22,072 nt of DNA from a virus. Positions 1 through 6,820 of the stretch are shown here, in pieces. The notes beneath the pieces are model-generated. The model was not told the DNA's origin. It worked only from the letters and a program-made list of their open reading frames with translations, and searched no databases. The first letter of the stretch is position 1. Every line of letters starts with the position of its first letter. A program made the position numbers and the translations under genes. Location of the stretch: positions 1-22,072 of the IMG/VR virus record IMGVR_UViG_3300032050_000898; one strand, written 5' to 3'.

Positions 1-131
1 TTGATCAATGGCTTAGAAGTGAGATAAAGTATAATGAAAAATTATCTGAAGAAAGATATGATGCTTATGAAGCTGTTAGAGATAAGATCCGGGAGATTTT
101 AAATGATGATAACCTAAATATAGAATCATGA
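1..131 (+). CDS. C-terminal end of an unidentified protein (partial)
   Basis: An open frame runs in from the left edge of the window, readable from base 3, and stops at the TGA at 129-131. The visible 42 residues are strongly charged and probably helical (many E, K, D and R). No domain can be recognised. The stop overlaps the ATG of the next gene as ATGA, the tight coupling used throughout this window, which supports it as the tail of a real gene. The start and the function lie outside the window. Confidence 0.6.
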   Translation, partial: DQWLRSEIKYNEKLSEERYDAYEAVRDKIREILNDDNLNIES

Positions 132-310
132 CTTGTATAAAATGCGGAGCTCCAGCAACTAAAAGATATAGTCCTGATCTTGATATCAAGGGTATAGGAA
201 TGTGTGCAGAGCATACAGATGAGATTATGATGGATCTTATGGTAGCTCAGTTTGATAAAAGAGGCTGGGAAAAGTTTGAGAAAAAGTATTTACCTAAAAA
301 AGATAAGTAA
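128..310 (+). CDS. small Cys/His mini-protein, possible zinc-binding
   Basis: This 60-residue protein begins MTCIKCGAPATKRY and has a CxxC pair at residues 3-6. A Cys and a His follow at about residues 26-29 (GMCAEH), so four possible zinc ligands are spaced as in a small treble-clef or zinc-ribbon fold. The rest is lysine-rich and ends KKYLPKKDK, a basic tail suited to nucleic acid or protein contact. The start overlaps the upstream stop (ATGA) and the stop overlaps the next start (TAATG), so all three genes look translationally coupled. The zinc binding is inferred from ligand spacing. No specific family is recognised. Confidence 0.7.
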   Translation: MTCIKCGAPATKRYSPDLDIKGIGMCAEHTDEIMMDLMVAQFDKRGWEKFEKKYLPKKDK

Positions 311-405
311 TGGAATTTTTAATAGGAGCAGTTATAGTAATTGTAATTGCAGGTTTAATAATTTATAAATTAAGAGATGAAGACTATCATGGCTGGGATG
401 ATTGA
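310..405 (+). CDS. 31-residue single-pass membrane peptide
   Basis: This very short gene starts at the A of the upstream stop (TAATG) and ends at the TGA at 403-405. It encodes 31 residues: a start MEF, a wholly hydrophobic stretch at residues 4-19 rich in Val, Ile, Ala, Leu and Gly, then a polar, acidic tail (YKLRDEDYHGWDD). That is a single membrane helix with a charged end. By the positive-inside rule the KLR after the helix suggests a cytoplasmic C terminus. Coupling to its neighbour and its clean composition favour a real gene. Inner-membrane peptides of this size in phages often act in lysis control, exclusion or host takeover, but nothing here decides between these. Confidence 0.6.
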   Translation: MEFLIGAVIVIVIAGLIIYKLRDEDYHGWDD

Positions 406-455
406 TTGTATTTATACAGTCATCATCAGTATTATTTATAGAAATATTGATTAAT

Positions 456-1355
456 ATGGTAACTACAGAAGTATTACTTAAAAAATTGAATATTGCTAAC
501 ATAAGAACTGTTAAGCAAATACTAGCAAATAAAGAACTGTCTGAAGAAATTGCAAAAAGAGATGTAATATCTGAAAAACAGTTGGTGGAGGAATATCAAA
601 TTCCTCAGAGCCATTTAAGAAATCTGAAACAAAAAAATAAAATATCTTATTTCTGTACTACAGGTGAATTAAACAAAAGTAGTAGGGGATCTAAAGCTTA
701 TTATTTTGTAGATGAAGTTCAAGAAATATTTGGATACAATATTAAGTATAACAAATCATTAGTATTTAAGCATAACATATTTAATAAGCTAATGGTAGAT
801 TTATCTAAGGAGTTTTGTACAAATAGAGAATCCAGATTATTAGAAATGTTGCTTGTACAAAATCTATCAGTAGAAGAAATTGCTTATGAAGAAGGTGTAG
901 GTGTTGTTAGAGCAAATGATATGATTAATAAAGCTCATAGAAGAGTACTTAGTAAGATTTATAGTCTTAAAAAAATGTTTGCTGAATGGCCTAATGAACT
1001 AGCTTATAAAACTGAAAATGAGTTACTTAAAAAACAAAATACAGAATTATACCATAAGTTTTTAAGAAATAAAGAAAACAAAGAAGCTAAAGATTATTTG
1101 TCTCAAGATGCTGTTCAACATTTTATTAAATATGGATATGATCTTAAAGACTTGGATAAATCTATTATAGATTTTGATTTATCTGTAAGAGCTCTTAATG
1201 GGTTAAAAAGTATAGAGATTGAAAAGCTTGAAGACTTGCTATCTTATAGTAAACATGATCTTTATTGTATAAGGAATATGGGTGATAAGACTATAAGAGA
1301 AATTTGTGATTGGTTAGAAGATACTTATAATTGGAAATTAAAAATTAAGAATTAA
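456..1355 (+). CDS. putative transcription regulator: sigma-region-4-like HTH plus RNAP alpha-CTD-like domain
   Basis: This 299-residue protein is counted from the ATG at 456; the frame opens at a TTG at 402, but that would overlap the upstream gene. Residues about 38-95 look like a helix-turn-helix of the excisionase/MerR kind (EKQLVEEYQIPQSHLRNLKQ). Residues about 123-168 resemble sigma-70 region 4: a helical stretch, then LSVEEIAYEEGVGVVRANDM as the turn and recognition helix. A charged helical linker covers about 180-215. Residues about 240-288 match the RNA polymerase alpha C-terminal domain pattern (LSVRALNGL, then LEDLLSYS, then IRNMGDKTIREI), a helix-hairpin-helix DNA contact unit. 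The protein probably redirects host RNA polymerase to phage promoters. The domain calls rest on pattern recognition only. A sigma4 plus alpha-CTD arrangement is unusual, and it sits at the head of this gene block. Confidence 0.6.
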   Translation: MVTTEVLLKKLNIANIRTVKQILANKELSEEIAKRDVISEKQLVEEYQIPQSHLRNLKQKNKISYFCTTGELNKSSRGSKAYYFVDEVQEIFGYNIKYNKSLVFKHNIFNKLMVDLSKEFCTNRESRLLEMLLVQNLSVEEIAYEEGVGVVRANDMINKAHRRVLSKIYSLKKMFAEWPNELAYKTENELLKKQNTELYHKFLRNKENKEAKDYLSQDAVQHFIKYGYDLKDLDKSIIDFDLSVRALNGLKSIEIEKLEDLLSYSKHDLYCIRNMGDKTIREICDWLEDTYNWKLKIKN

Positions 1356-1359
1356 TGAC

Positions 1360-1611
1360 ATGACAGAACAAGAATTAATAGATCTTGGCTTTGAAAGAGT
1401 GGATATACTTGATGATGAAAGCCAAAATGGATATGATTACTACTATTATCATAAAGAGCTGTGTTCTGGAGTACTTTTACATAGTACAGATAATATTGAT
1501 GTTAAAGATGATAAATGGGTTTTGAAATCATTTGAAATTCCAGCATTAAATATTAGAGACAGAGTTCATTATGATCAGTTTTTAGAAATAATGAATAATA
1601 TAACTTGTTAA
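1360..1611 (+). CDS. conserved-looking small phage protein
   Basis: This 83-residue protein begins MTEQELIDLGFERVD, a beginning I recall from many small hypothetical proteins of Flavobacteriia and other Bacteroidota phages. It has an acidic, Tyr-rich middle (GYDYYYYHKE) and no membrane segment, signal peptide or catalytic motif. It starts four bases after the previous stop and so lies in the same transcript. The predicted fold is a small alpha/beta domain. The function is unknown. The family resemblance comes from memory of the N-terminal pattern, not from a search. Confidence 0.75.
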   Translation: MTEQELIDLGFERVDILDDESQNGYDYYYYHKELCSGVLLHSTDNIDVKDDKWVLKSFEIPALNIRDRVHYDQFLEIMNNITC

Positions 1612-1613
1612 TT

Positions 1614-1991
1614 ATGTTTAATGGTAAATTAATTAAAAGAAATGGCAAACTTAGTTTTGTTGATGGAAAGTCAAAGTTAGGTTATCAGATTTTTCTAGAT
1701 AAACTAGCTGAAGGACAAAAGGTAGATATGTATGTTGATGTGTCAGGTATTGAACACAGTAAAGCACAACTTGCAAAAGTTCATGCTTGTATTAGAGAAT
1801 TAGCAAAAGAGTCTGGGTACACTTTTGATGAAATGAAATGTCTTGTAAAAGATCAAGCAGGCCTAGCTTATAAAGAAGGTATGATGAAAAATTACAAATC
1901 ATTTGCTGAATGCAGCAAAGATGAATTAAGTTTAGCTATTACAGCTTGTATTGAAATCGGTAACTTATATAATATTAGCTTTCCGGAGTAG
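1614..1991 (+). CDS. NinB-like recombination-associated protein (tentative)
   Basis: This 125-residue protein is counted from the ATG at 1614; an in-frame TTG at 1605 overlaps the upstream gene and is less likely. The first third is a beta-rich segment ending in VDMYVDVSG. The rest is helical with the layout of phage NinB/Orf-type recombination mediators and similar proteins: HSKAQLAKVHACIRELA, then GYTFDEMKCLVK, then SFAECSKDELSLAI and a closing NLYNISFP. In that family the N-terminal strands bind single-stranded DNA. The similarity is in pattern only, and other small replication proteins share this layout. Its last 17 bases overlap, tail to tail, a gene on the other strand. Confidence 0.5.
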   Translation: MFNGKLIKRNGKLSFVDGKSKLGYQIFLDKLAEGQKVDMYVDVSGIEHSKAQLAKVHACIRELAKESGYTFDEMKCLVKDQAGLAYKEGMMKNYKSFAECSKDELSLAITACIEIGNLYNISFPE

Positions 1992-2286
1992 TATCTGTAG
2001 GAGGATTTGGTAAGTCAATTTCTTTGTCTACCATTTTATTTTCTACAGTTGCTACTCTTTCAATTTCTGCAACTAAAAGAGAAAGAGTTTTAAATGCTAA
2101 TTCAATTTCAGTAAATTCTTTCATGTTAGAATCAAGAACTTTTTTAACCATCTCTTCTTTCTTTTGGTTATCAGGTTCTTGTTTGAACACATAGAATAGC
2201 GCACCTTTAATCATTAGATAAAAGTTTTTATTTACTTTTATTTCAATGATTGCATCATCTTGAATTTCTTTAACTTTAAGTCCCAT
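1975..2286 (-). CDS. conserved-looking hypothetical protein, lone antisense gene
   Basis: This 103-residue protein is read leftward inside an otherwise rightward block. No rightward frame fills 1992-2319, and the frame has a normal phage-like composition, which supports it as real. The N-terminal part (EIKVNKNFYLMIKGALFYVF) is amphipathic, the middle is helical with a charged run, and the C terminus is a Pro/Thr-rich acidic tail (PNPPTDTTPES). It is preceded by an A-rich leader and a Bacteroidota-type -7 box at 2303-2310, and is divergent from the uracil-DNA glycosylase gene. I recall similar short proteins in Bacteroidota phages but know no function. It is soluble by sequence, with no catalytic motif. 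Confidence 0.75.
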   Translation of the reverse strand: MGLKVKEIQDDAIIEIKVNKNFYLMIKGALFYVFKQEPDNQKKEEMVKKVLDSNMKEFTEIELAFKTLSLLVAEIERVATVENKMVDKEIDLPNPPTDTTPES

Positions 2287-2302
2287 TTTTATTTATTTGT
2301 AA

Positions 2303-2310
2303 CAAAAATA
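2303..2310 (-). promoter_or_regulatory. candidate Bacteroidota -7 box (TATTTTTG) for the antisense gene
   Basis: Read on the minus strand, these eight bases match the Bacteroidota -7 consensus TAnnTTTG exactly, 16 bases before the ATG of the antisense gene. This would place transcription start in a short A-rich leader. No TTG at the usual -33 spacing was found, so the call rests on one box in AT-rich sequence. Confidence 0.35.
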
Positions 2311-2319
2311 AAAAATTTT

Positions 2320-3033
2320 ATGAAAGAAAAATTAGATATTGAAGAAATTAAACAAAAAATGTTTGATAAACTTCAACCTAGCGGATGGAGTAAAGTTCTT
2401 AAATCTTTTATATTTAGTGGTGATTTTGATAAGATTATATCACAGTTAGCTGCTTTAGCAAAAGATGGTAAAAGATTTACTCCTCCTCTGAAACATATCT
2501 TTAGAGCATTTGAAGAATGTCCTATAGATAAATTAAAAGTTGTTATAGTGGGTCAGGATCCATATCCACAGTTTGGTGTAGCAGATGGAATATCATTTAG
2601 TTGCAGCAATACAAATGAATTACAACCTAGTTTAAGTTATATCTTTGATGAAATAAACAGAACAGTTTATAAAGGGCATCCTGGATGTTTAGATGTAAAT
2701 TTAACTAGATGGTCTAATCAAGGTATTTTAATGCTTAATACAGCTCTTACAACAACTGTAGGAAAAAGTGGTCAGCATTATCATATTTGGAAGCCATTTA
2801 CTGCATTTTTATTTGATTATCTTACTTGGAATCAAAACGGTCTAGTTTATATATACTTAGGTAAAGAAGCTAAAGACTGGTCTGATTGTGTAAATGATAA
2901 TAACTATAAGTTATTTGCCAGTCATCCAGCAAGTGCAGCTTATCAAAAGTTTAGATCTTGGGATTCTCAAGATGTTTTTAATAAGACAAATGAGATAGTT
3001 GAAAAAGTGTATAATCAAAAAATAATTTGGTGA
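2320..3033 (+). CDS. ung: uracil-DNA glycosylase, family 1
   Basis: This 237-residue protein removes uracil from DNA by cutting the N-glycosidic bond. The water-activating motif is GQDPYP at residues 78-83 with catalytic Asp80. The uracil-binding strand is LMLNTALT at 137-144, and the leucine-loop motif begins HP at 202-203. That last motif reads HPASAAY rather than the textbook HPSPLS, so the usual intercalating Leu is missing, a change I have seen in phage versions. The ATG at 2320 follows an A-rich leader; an upstream in-frame ATG at 2260 lies inside the antisense gene and is rejected. Length is normal for the family. It opens the replication block, so a repair role during phage DNA synthesis is likely. 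It also implies that the phage DNA contains thymine rather than uracil. Confidence 0.95.
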   Translation: MKEKLDIEEIKQKMFDKLQPSGWSKVLKSFIFSGDFDKIISQLAALAKDGKRFTPPLKHIFRAFEECPIDKLKVVIVGQDPYPQFGVADGISFSCSNTNELQPSLSYIFDEINRTVYKGHPGCLDVNLTRWSNQGILMLNTALTTTVGKSGQHYHIWKPFTAFLFDYLTWNQNGLVYIYLGKEAKDWSDCVNDNNYKLFASHPASAAYQKFRSWDSQDVFNKTNEIVEKVYNQKIIW

Positions 3034-3620
3034 TGGATGAAATATTTAAGAGGCTTATGGATGAAAACATAAGTCCAAATACTTACTATGTTTTACATTG
3101 TATAAAAGAAAAAATTGTTCCTTCTACATTAGTAAATAAAGAAATAGAAAGCAAAAGACTGCAAAGTAATGCATGGCTTGATGAAAATTTGCAACTTACA
3201 AGTAAAAGTATTATCTTTATGGAAGAAATCAATGGTTATTTCAAAAGAACAAAGAAGAAAGCAGCCAAAGATTTAATGGGTAAAGACTTTTTGTTAAACA
3301 TAAAGGAATATGTTGAAATATTTCCTAATAGGAAACTGTCCTCTGGAAAATATGCAAGAGTTAACCCTAAAAATCTTGAAGCTCCTTTTAAATGGTTTTT
3401 TGAAACCTATGATTATAGCTGGGATATTATTCTGCAAGCAACAAACAAATATGTTAATGAATATGAGGTCAGAGATTATGAGTTTATGAGGACTGCTCAA
3501 TACTTCATTAGGAAGCAAAATATAGATAAGTCTTTTGAATCAGATTTGGCAACATATTGTGAGTTGGTGATTAATAATCCAGATGATGAAATAGTATACT
3601 TTAAAGAAAGAATACTATAA
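3033..3620 (+). CDS. phage protein next to helicase; candidate helicase loader
   Basis: This 195-residue protein starts at the A shared with the upstream stop (TGATG); the in-frame TTG at 3027 is not needed. It is mainly helical. The centre carries LLNIKEYVEIFPNRKLSSGKYAR and LEAPFKWFFETYDYSWD in sequence, and then a Tyr-rich helix ending QYFIRK. I recall this arrangement from hypothetical proteins of Bacteroidota phages that lie beside replicative helicases. Position immediately before the DnaB-type gene, lack of enzyme motifs and helical make-up would fit a helicase loader or replisome adaptor, but that is inferred from context only. No nuclease or NTPase signature is seen. Confidence 0.75.
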   Translation: MDEIFKRLMDENISPNTYYVLHCIKEKIVPSTLVNKEIESKRLQSNAWLDENLQLTSKSIIFMEEINGYFKRTKKKAAKDLMGKDFLLNIKEYVEIFPNRKLSSGKYARVNPKNLEAPFKWFFETYDYSWDIILQATNKYVNEYEVRDYEFMRTAQYFIRKQNIDKSFESDLATYCELVINNPDDEIVYFKERIL

Positions 3621-3645
3621 ATGTTTAACCAATTAATTCTACAAA

Positions 3646-4653
3646 ATGTCAGATTTATTTAATGGAGCTAAACCGCTCATGCCTGTAAGTGAAAGAGATG
3701 CTTTAGGAAAGGGTCTTGTAAAAATGAAATTAAGAAGAAAAGGACAGTTAAAATCACTGAAGAGTGCATGGCCCAAATTTAATGATGCCTTTTGTGATGG
3801 ATTAGAATGGAGAACTATTACCGTAGTTGGTGCTAGACCTGGAACTGGAAAAACTTTATTTATGGAACAGTTAATAACTGATATCATAGAAAAGAATCTA
3901 GATCATAAGTTTAGAGTATTAAAGTTCCAAATGGAAATGCTAGATGAAACTAGTGGTATAAGAAAATTGAGTCTGAGTACAGGTGCTGATTATAACACTC
4001 TGATGAGTAAAAATGAACCAGTTGATGAGGATGTTTACTATAAGTGCGTTGAGTACTATAATAAAACTGCGGAGAAAGATATTATTAATGTGGTATATGA
4101 TCCATGTACTGTGGATGAAATGTGTGCTACCATTCATTATGAAATGGAAAGATACAAGAATTCAGATGGTGCATACATGAATATGCTAGTTACAATAGAT
4201 CACGCAGCATTATTTAAAAATGGTAAAGGACAGAAAGATAAATTTGAGATGCTGTATGCTTTAGGAGAAGCTTTGACTTTGATGAAGAAAAAGTATCCAA
4301 TTGCCTTTTTAGTTTTAAGCCAACTTAATAGAAACATAGATGATCCCAAAAGACAACTTAATGGTGTTTATGGTAATTATGTACTAGATTCTGATTTATT
4401 TGGTGCGGATGCATTATTACAACATGCTGATGTAGTTCTAGGTATAAATAAACCTTCTGTAAGGAAGATTAGACAATATGGCCCAGAAAAGTTTATCATT
4501 GCTGATGAAGACATACTGGTATTTCATTTCTTAAAATCTAGAAATGGACTTACAGCTATTGCTTTTTTCAAGCTTGATAGAAGAAACATGAGAATAGTTG
4601 AGATACCTACTCCGCCTCAAGCCGTTGACAAAGTAAGTGTAAGTAAAAATTAA
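3646..4653 (+). CDS. DnaB-type replicative DNA helicase (RecA-core only)
   Basis: This 335-residue ATPase should unwind DNA at the fork as a ring. Motifs in order are: Walker A GARPGTGKT (62-70), a DnaB-like H1a region with Glu97 (FQMEM, about 94-98), Walker B ending in LVTID (181-185), motif H3 LSQLNR (224-229), and H4 with FHFLKSRNG (293-301), which carries the basic finger. The N-terminal DnaB domain that normally binds primase is absent; only about 50 residues precede Walker A. Primase and loader interactions must therefore be made differently, perhaps through the upstream neighbour. The C terminus ends in a Pro-containing linker. The neighbouring glycosylase, Sak4-like ATPase, SSB-like protein and primase support the role. 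Confidence 0.9.
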   Translation: MSDLFNGAKPLMPVSERDALGKGLVKMKLRRKGQLKSLKSAWPKFNDAFCDGLEWRTITVVGARPGTGKTLFMEQLITDIIEKNLDHKFRVLKFQMEMLDETSGIRKLSLSTGADYNTLMSKNEPVDEDVYYKCVEYYNKTAEKDIINVVYDPCTVDEMCATIHYEMERYKNSDGAYMNMLVTIDHAALFKNGKGQKDKFEMLYALGEALTLMKKKYPIAFLVLSQLNRNIDDPKRQLNGVYGNYVLDSDLFGADALLQHADVVLGINKPSVRKIRQYGPEKFIIADEDILVFHFLKSRNGLTAIAFFKLDRRNMRIVEIPTPPQAVDKVSVSKN

Positions 4654-4659
4654 AAATTT

Positions 4660-5322
4660 ATGAGTATTAGAAAAGAAAAAGAAAGAGAGTTTTTTGTTAA
4701 CCACATGGAAACATTTAGAGCTCTACAATTAAATGACCCATTTTTTGTTATTAAAACAGCCTTTTTTCAAAAAGGTAAATATGGGAGACAAGTTCAATTT
4801 TTTGAGTCTGAATTATCTAAAGAGGAAGATATCTTTATTGAATTCTATGAGAATGTAAAAGATTCTAATGGAAATGATTTAGATATAGTTCCTATGCATG
4901 AGGATAGACCTTTATTCAGGTACAAATACAATAGGTATTTTTCTGAAGAGTATGAACAAAAAGAAAATGTTAACTCTAAAGGTGAAACATATCATACTTA
5001 TACAGTACCAGTATCAGAATTATTGGCTGTTCTTAAAGATGGATCTGAAATAACTTATGCTCTTTATGAAAAAAGGAAAGCAGAGGCAGAAGCTAAAAAA
5101 TCTATGAGTGAATTACCTAGATTACAAAAAACTTTGTCTTTATTTCCTGATTTTGAAGAAGAATTTGCTCCTAAAGCAGAAGCAGAGATTTCTGAAAACT
5201 ATGAAGATGTACCATTGTCAGAAATTACTATTAAAGATTTTGCAGCAATTATGTTAATGAAACCTGTAAGTAATAGACCATGGTTAAATGAGTTAATTAA
5301 ACAATCAAAAAATGAATTATGA
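4660..5322 (+). CDS. replication-block protein with linker-borne C-terminal motif
   Basis: This 220-residue protein has no recognised enzyme motif. Residues 1-125 form a compact, probably alpha/beta domain rich in aromatic residues (NDPFFVIKTAFF, GRQVQFFESEL). A charged, low-complexity helical linker covers about 128-185, with the run KAEAEAKK in it. A separate short unit closes the protein: PLSEITIKDFAAIML, then KPVSNRPWLNELI. I recall this kind of C-terminal motif recurring in phage proteins of otherwise unlike sequence, which suggests a docking peptide. It lies between the helicase and the Sak4-like ATPase, and its stop overlaps the next start (ATGA). A replisome adaptor role is inferred; the function is unknown. 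Confidence 0.75.
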   Translation: MSIRKEKEREFFVNHMETFRALQLNDPFFVIKTAFFQKGKYGRQVQFFESELSKEEDIFIEFYENVKDSNGNDLDIVPMHEDRPLFRYKYNRYFSEEYEQKENVNSKGETYHTYTVPVSELLAVLKDGSEITYALYEKRKAEAEAKKSMSELPRLQKTLSLFPDFEEEFAPKAEAEISENYEDVPLSEITIKDFAAIMLMKPVSNRPWLNELIKQSKNEL

Positions 5323-6041
5323 GCATAGTATTGCCAACTACAAAAGTAAAAGCGGCTAGAGTAAATCCAAAAAGACTTGTGATTTATTCAAAGCCTAAAA
5401 CAGGAAAGACAACTGCATATGCAGGTCTTGACAACAATCTGATTCTTGATTTAGAAAATGGTACTGAGTATGTAGATTCTTTAAAGATTACAATTAATAA
5501 TCTTCAAGAGCTTTTAGATGCTGGTAAGGCCATTAAAGAAGCAGGTAAACCCTATAAGTATGTTACTGTAGATACTGTAACTGCATTAGAATCTATGATC
5601 ATGCCATTAGCTGTAAAGTTGTACAGAAAAACTGCCATGGGTAAAAACTTTGACGGTGATAATGTAGCAAGTTTACCAAATGGTGCTGGTTATTTATATA
5701 TTCGGGAAGCATTTTTCCAAGTATTAGATTTTATTGATACCTTAGCTCCTCATGTAATTTTATCTGGTCATATTAAAGACAAACAGGTAGATGATAAAGG
5801 AGAATTGGTAATGTCTGCAAATATTGATTTGACAGGTAAAATAAAATCTCTTATTTGTGCTAATGCTGATGCAATTGGTTACATGTATCGGAAAGGTAAC
5901 AAGACTATTCTTAATTTTAAGACTAATGAGGAAGTTACTTGTGGTGCAAGACCAGAACATCTTAGAAATGAAGAGATAGTAGTTACTGAGATGAATGAAA
6001 AGGGTGAATTAGAGTTTCACTGGGATAAAATTTATGTATAA
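5319..6041 (+). CDS. Sak4-like RecA-fold ATPase (single-strand annealing)
   Basis: This 240-residue protein is a P-loop ATPase of the AAA_24/Sak4 kind. Walker A is SKPKTGKTT (24-32), right after the first strand. Walker B is YVTVDTVTALE (81-91), and a later strand reads VILSGHIKDKQ with the usual catalytic-site polar pair. Sak4 proteins are minimal RecA/Rad51-like proteins that help anneal single strands in phage recombination and are usually encoded beside an SSB. The next gene here looks like an SSB, which strengthens the call. Length fits the family. The start is the ATG overlapping the upstream stop. ATP binding is clear from the motifs; the annealing role comes from the family. Confidence 0.85.
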   Translation: MSIVLPTTKVKAARVNPKRLVIYSKPKTGKTTAYAGLDNNLILDLENGTEYVDSLKITINNLQELLDAGKAIKEAGKPYKYVTVDTVTALESMIMPLAVKLYRKTAMGKNFDGDNVASLPNGAGYLYIREAFFQVLDFIDTLAPHVILSGHIKDKQVDDKGELVMSANIDLTGKIKSLICANADAIGYMYRKGNKTILNFKTNEEVTCGARPEHLRNEEIVVTEMNEKGELEFHWDKIYV

Positions 6042-6063
6042 TAACAAATAAAAATAAAAAACA

Positions 6064-6756
6064 ATGGGACTAAGTACAACAGATCTATCAACAGGAGGGG
6101 GCTCCGGATTACCAAAAACAATTCAACCAGGTAATCATGTATTGAAAATTAATAACATCACACTTGAAGATTATCAGTTTATTGATAATGCCAAGCACTT
6201 GATTTTACATGTGGAGACAAAACCTATTGATGGCTTTGAAGGTTTTATGATTGACAAAGATGATGAAAGCAAGGGTCACTATGCAGGTCAGATTGGTAGA
6301 GTTAAAGCTAGCCAATATGCATTTGCAGATGGTGAAACTAAATCAGGAGTTAAAATTCAAAGAGATAGATCAATTTTGATTTTCTTACAGAATTTGTGTA
6401 AAAGTCTTGGTGTAAATGATTGGTTTGTTGCTCAAGACAACCGTCATGATACAATTGAAGATTTTATTAAAGCATTTGCAAAAGATGCTCCATTTACTGA
6501 TAAGTTTATGGAATTTTGTATTGCTGGTAAAGAGTATGAAAGTAAAACTGGTTATACTAATTATGACATGTGGCTTCCAAAATCAGAAGGTAATAAATAT
6601 GCCTATGGTGAAATTGAAAGTAACAAAGTTCTTAAGTATGATGAAGCTAAGCACTTGAAGAAACTAGAAGTAAAAGATGTTAAATCATTTGGAGAAGATG
6701 ATGATGATCTTTCTGTACCTTCAAGAACATCTTCTGACTTTAATCTAGATGACTAA
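6064..6756 (+). CDS. SSB-like single-stranded DNA-binding protein
   Basis: This 230-residue protein follows the Sak4-like gene. Its N-terminal ~20 residues are Gly/Ser-rich and flexible. The next part has beta strands with the spacing of an OB fold: QPGNHVLKINNITLED, then HLILHVETKPIDGFEG, then GQIGRVKAS. The C terminus is a strongly acidic, disordered tail with GEDDDDLS and the end SSDFNLDD, like the tail by which bacterial SSBs recruit partner proteins. Known Sak4/SSB pairing and the replication context support it. The fold is inferred, and there is no strict bacterial SSB motif. A terminator follows the gene, so it closes a transcript. Confidence 0.75.
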   Translation: MGLSTTDLSTGGGSGLPKTIQPGNHVLKINNITLEDYQFIDNAKHLILHVETKPIDGFEGFMIDKDDESKGHYAGQIGRVKASQYAFADGETKSGVKIQRDRSILIFLQNLCKSLGVNDWFVAQDNRHDTIEDFIKAFAKDAPFTDKFMEFCIAGKEYESKTGYTNYDMWLPKSEGNKYAYGEIESNKVLKYDEAKHLKKLEVKDVKSFGEDDDDLSVPSRTSSDFNLDD

Positions 6757-6774
6757 TATTTTTTAGTTTGACAG

Positions 6775-6800
6775 AAGGGGTCAGAAATGGCCCCTTTTTT
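6775..6800 (+). terminator. intrinsic terminator after the SSB-like gene
   Basis: The stem is GGGGTCA (6777-6783) with TGGCCCC (6788-6794), loop GAAA, one G-T wobble, extended by AA/TT outside. Six T follow at 6795-6800, then more T-rich sequence. It lies between the SSB-like gene and the primase gene, marking the end of the 2320-6756 unit on the plus strand. Confidence 0.85.
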
Positions 6801-6820
6801 AATTTTTTAATTTTTAGATT

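Noticed and set aside
402-455. TTG at 402 as the start of the sigma4/alpha-CTD gene
   Set aside because: It overlaps the 31-residue membrane gene and adds a hydrophobic stretch foreign to the family; the ATG at 456 is preferred, though not proven.
3621-3661. 13-codon frame starting ATG at 3621
   Set aside because: It is very short, overlaps the helicase start and has no recognisable content; chance is the best explanation.
6416-6658. 80-codon plus-strand frame inside the SSB-like gene
   Set aside because: It is a shadow frame with a low-complexity Leu/Lys/Met protein and no start context; the SSB-like frame explains the region.
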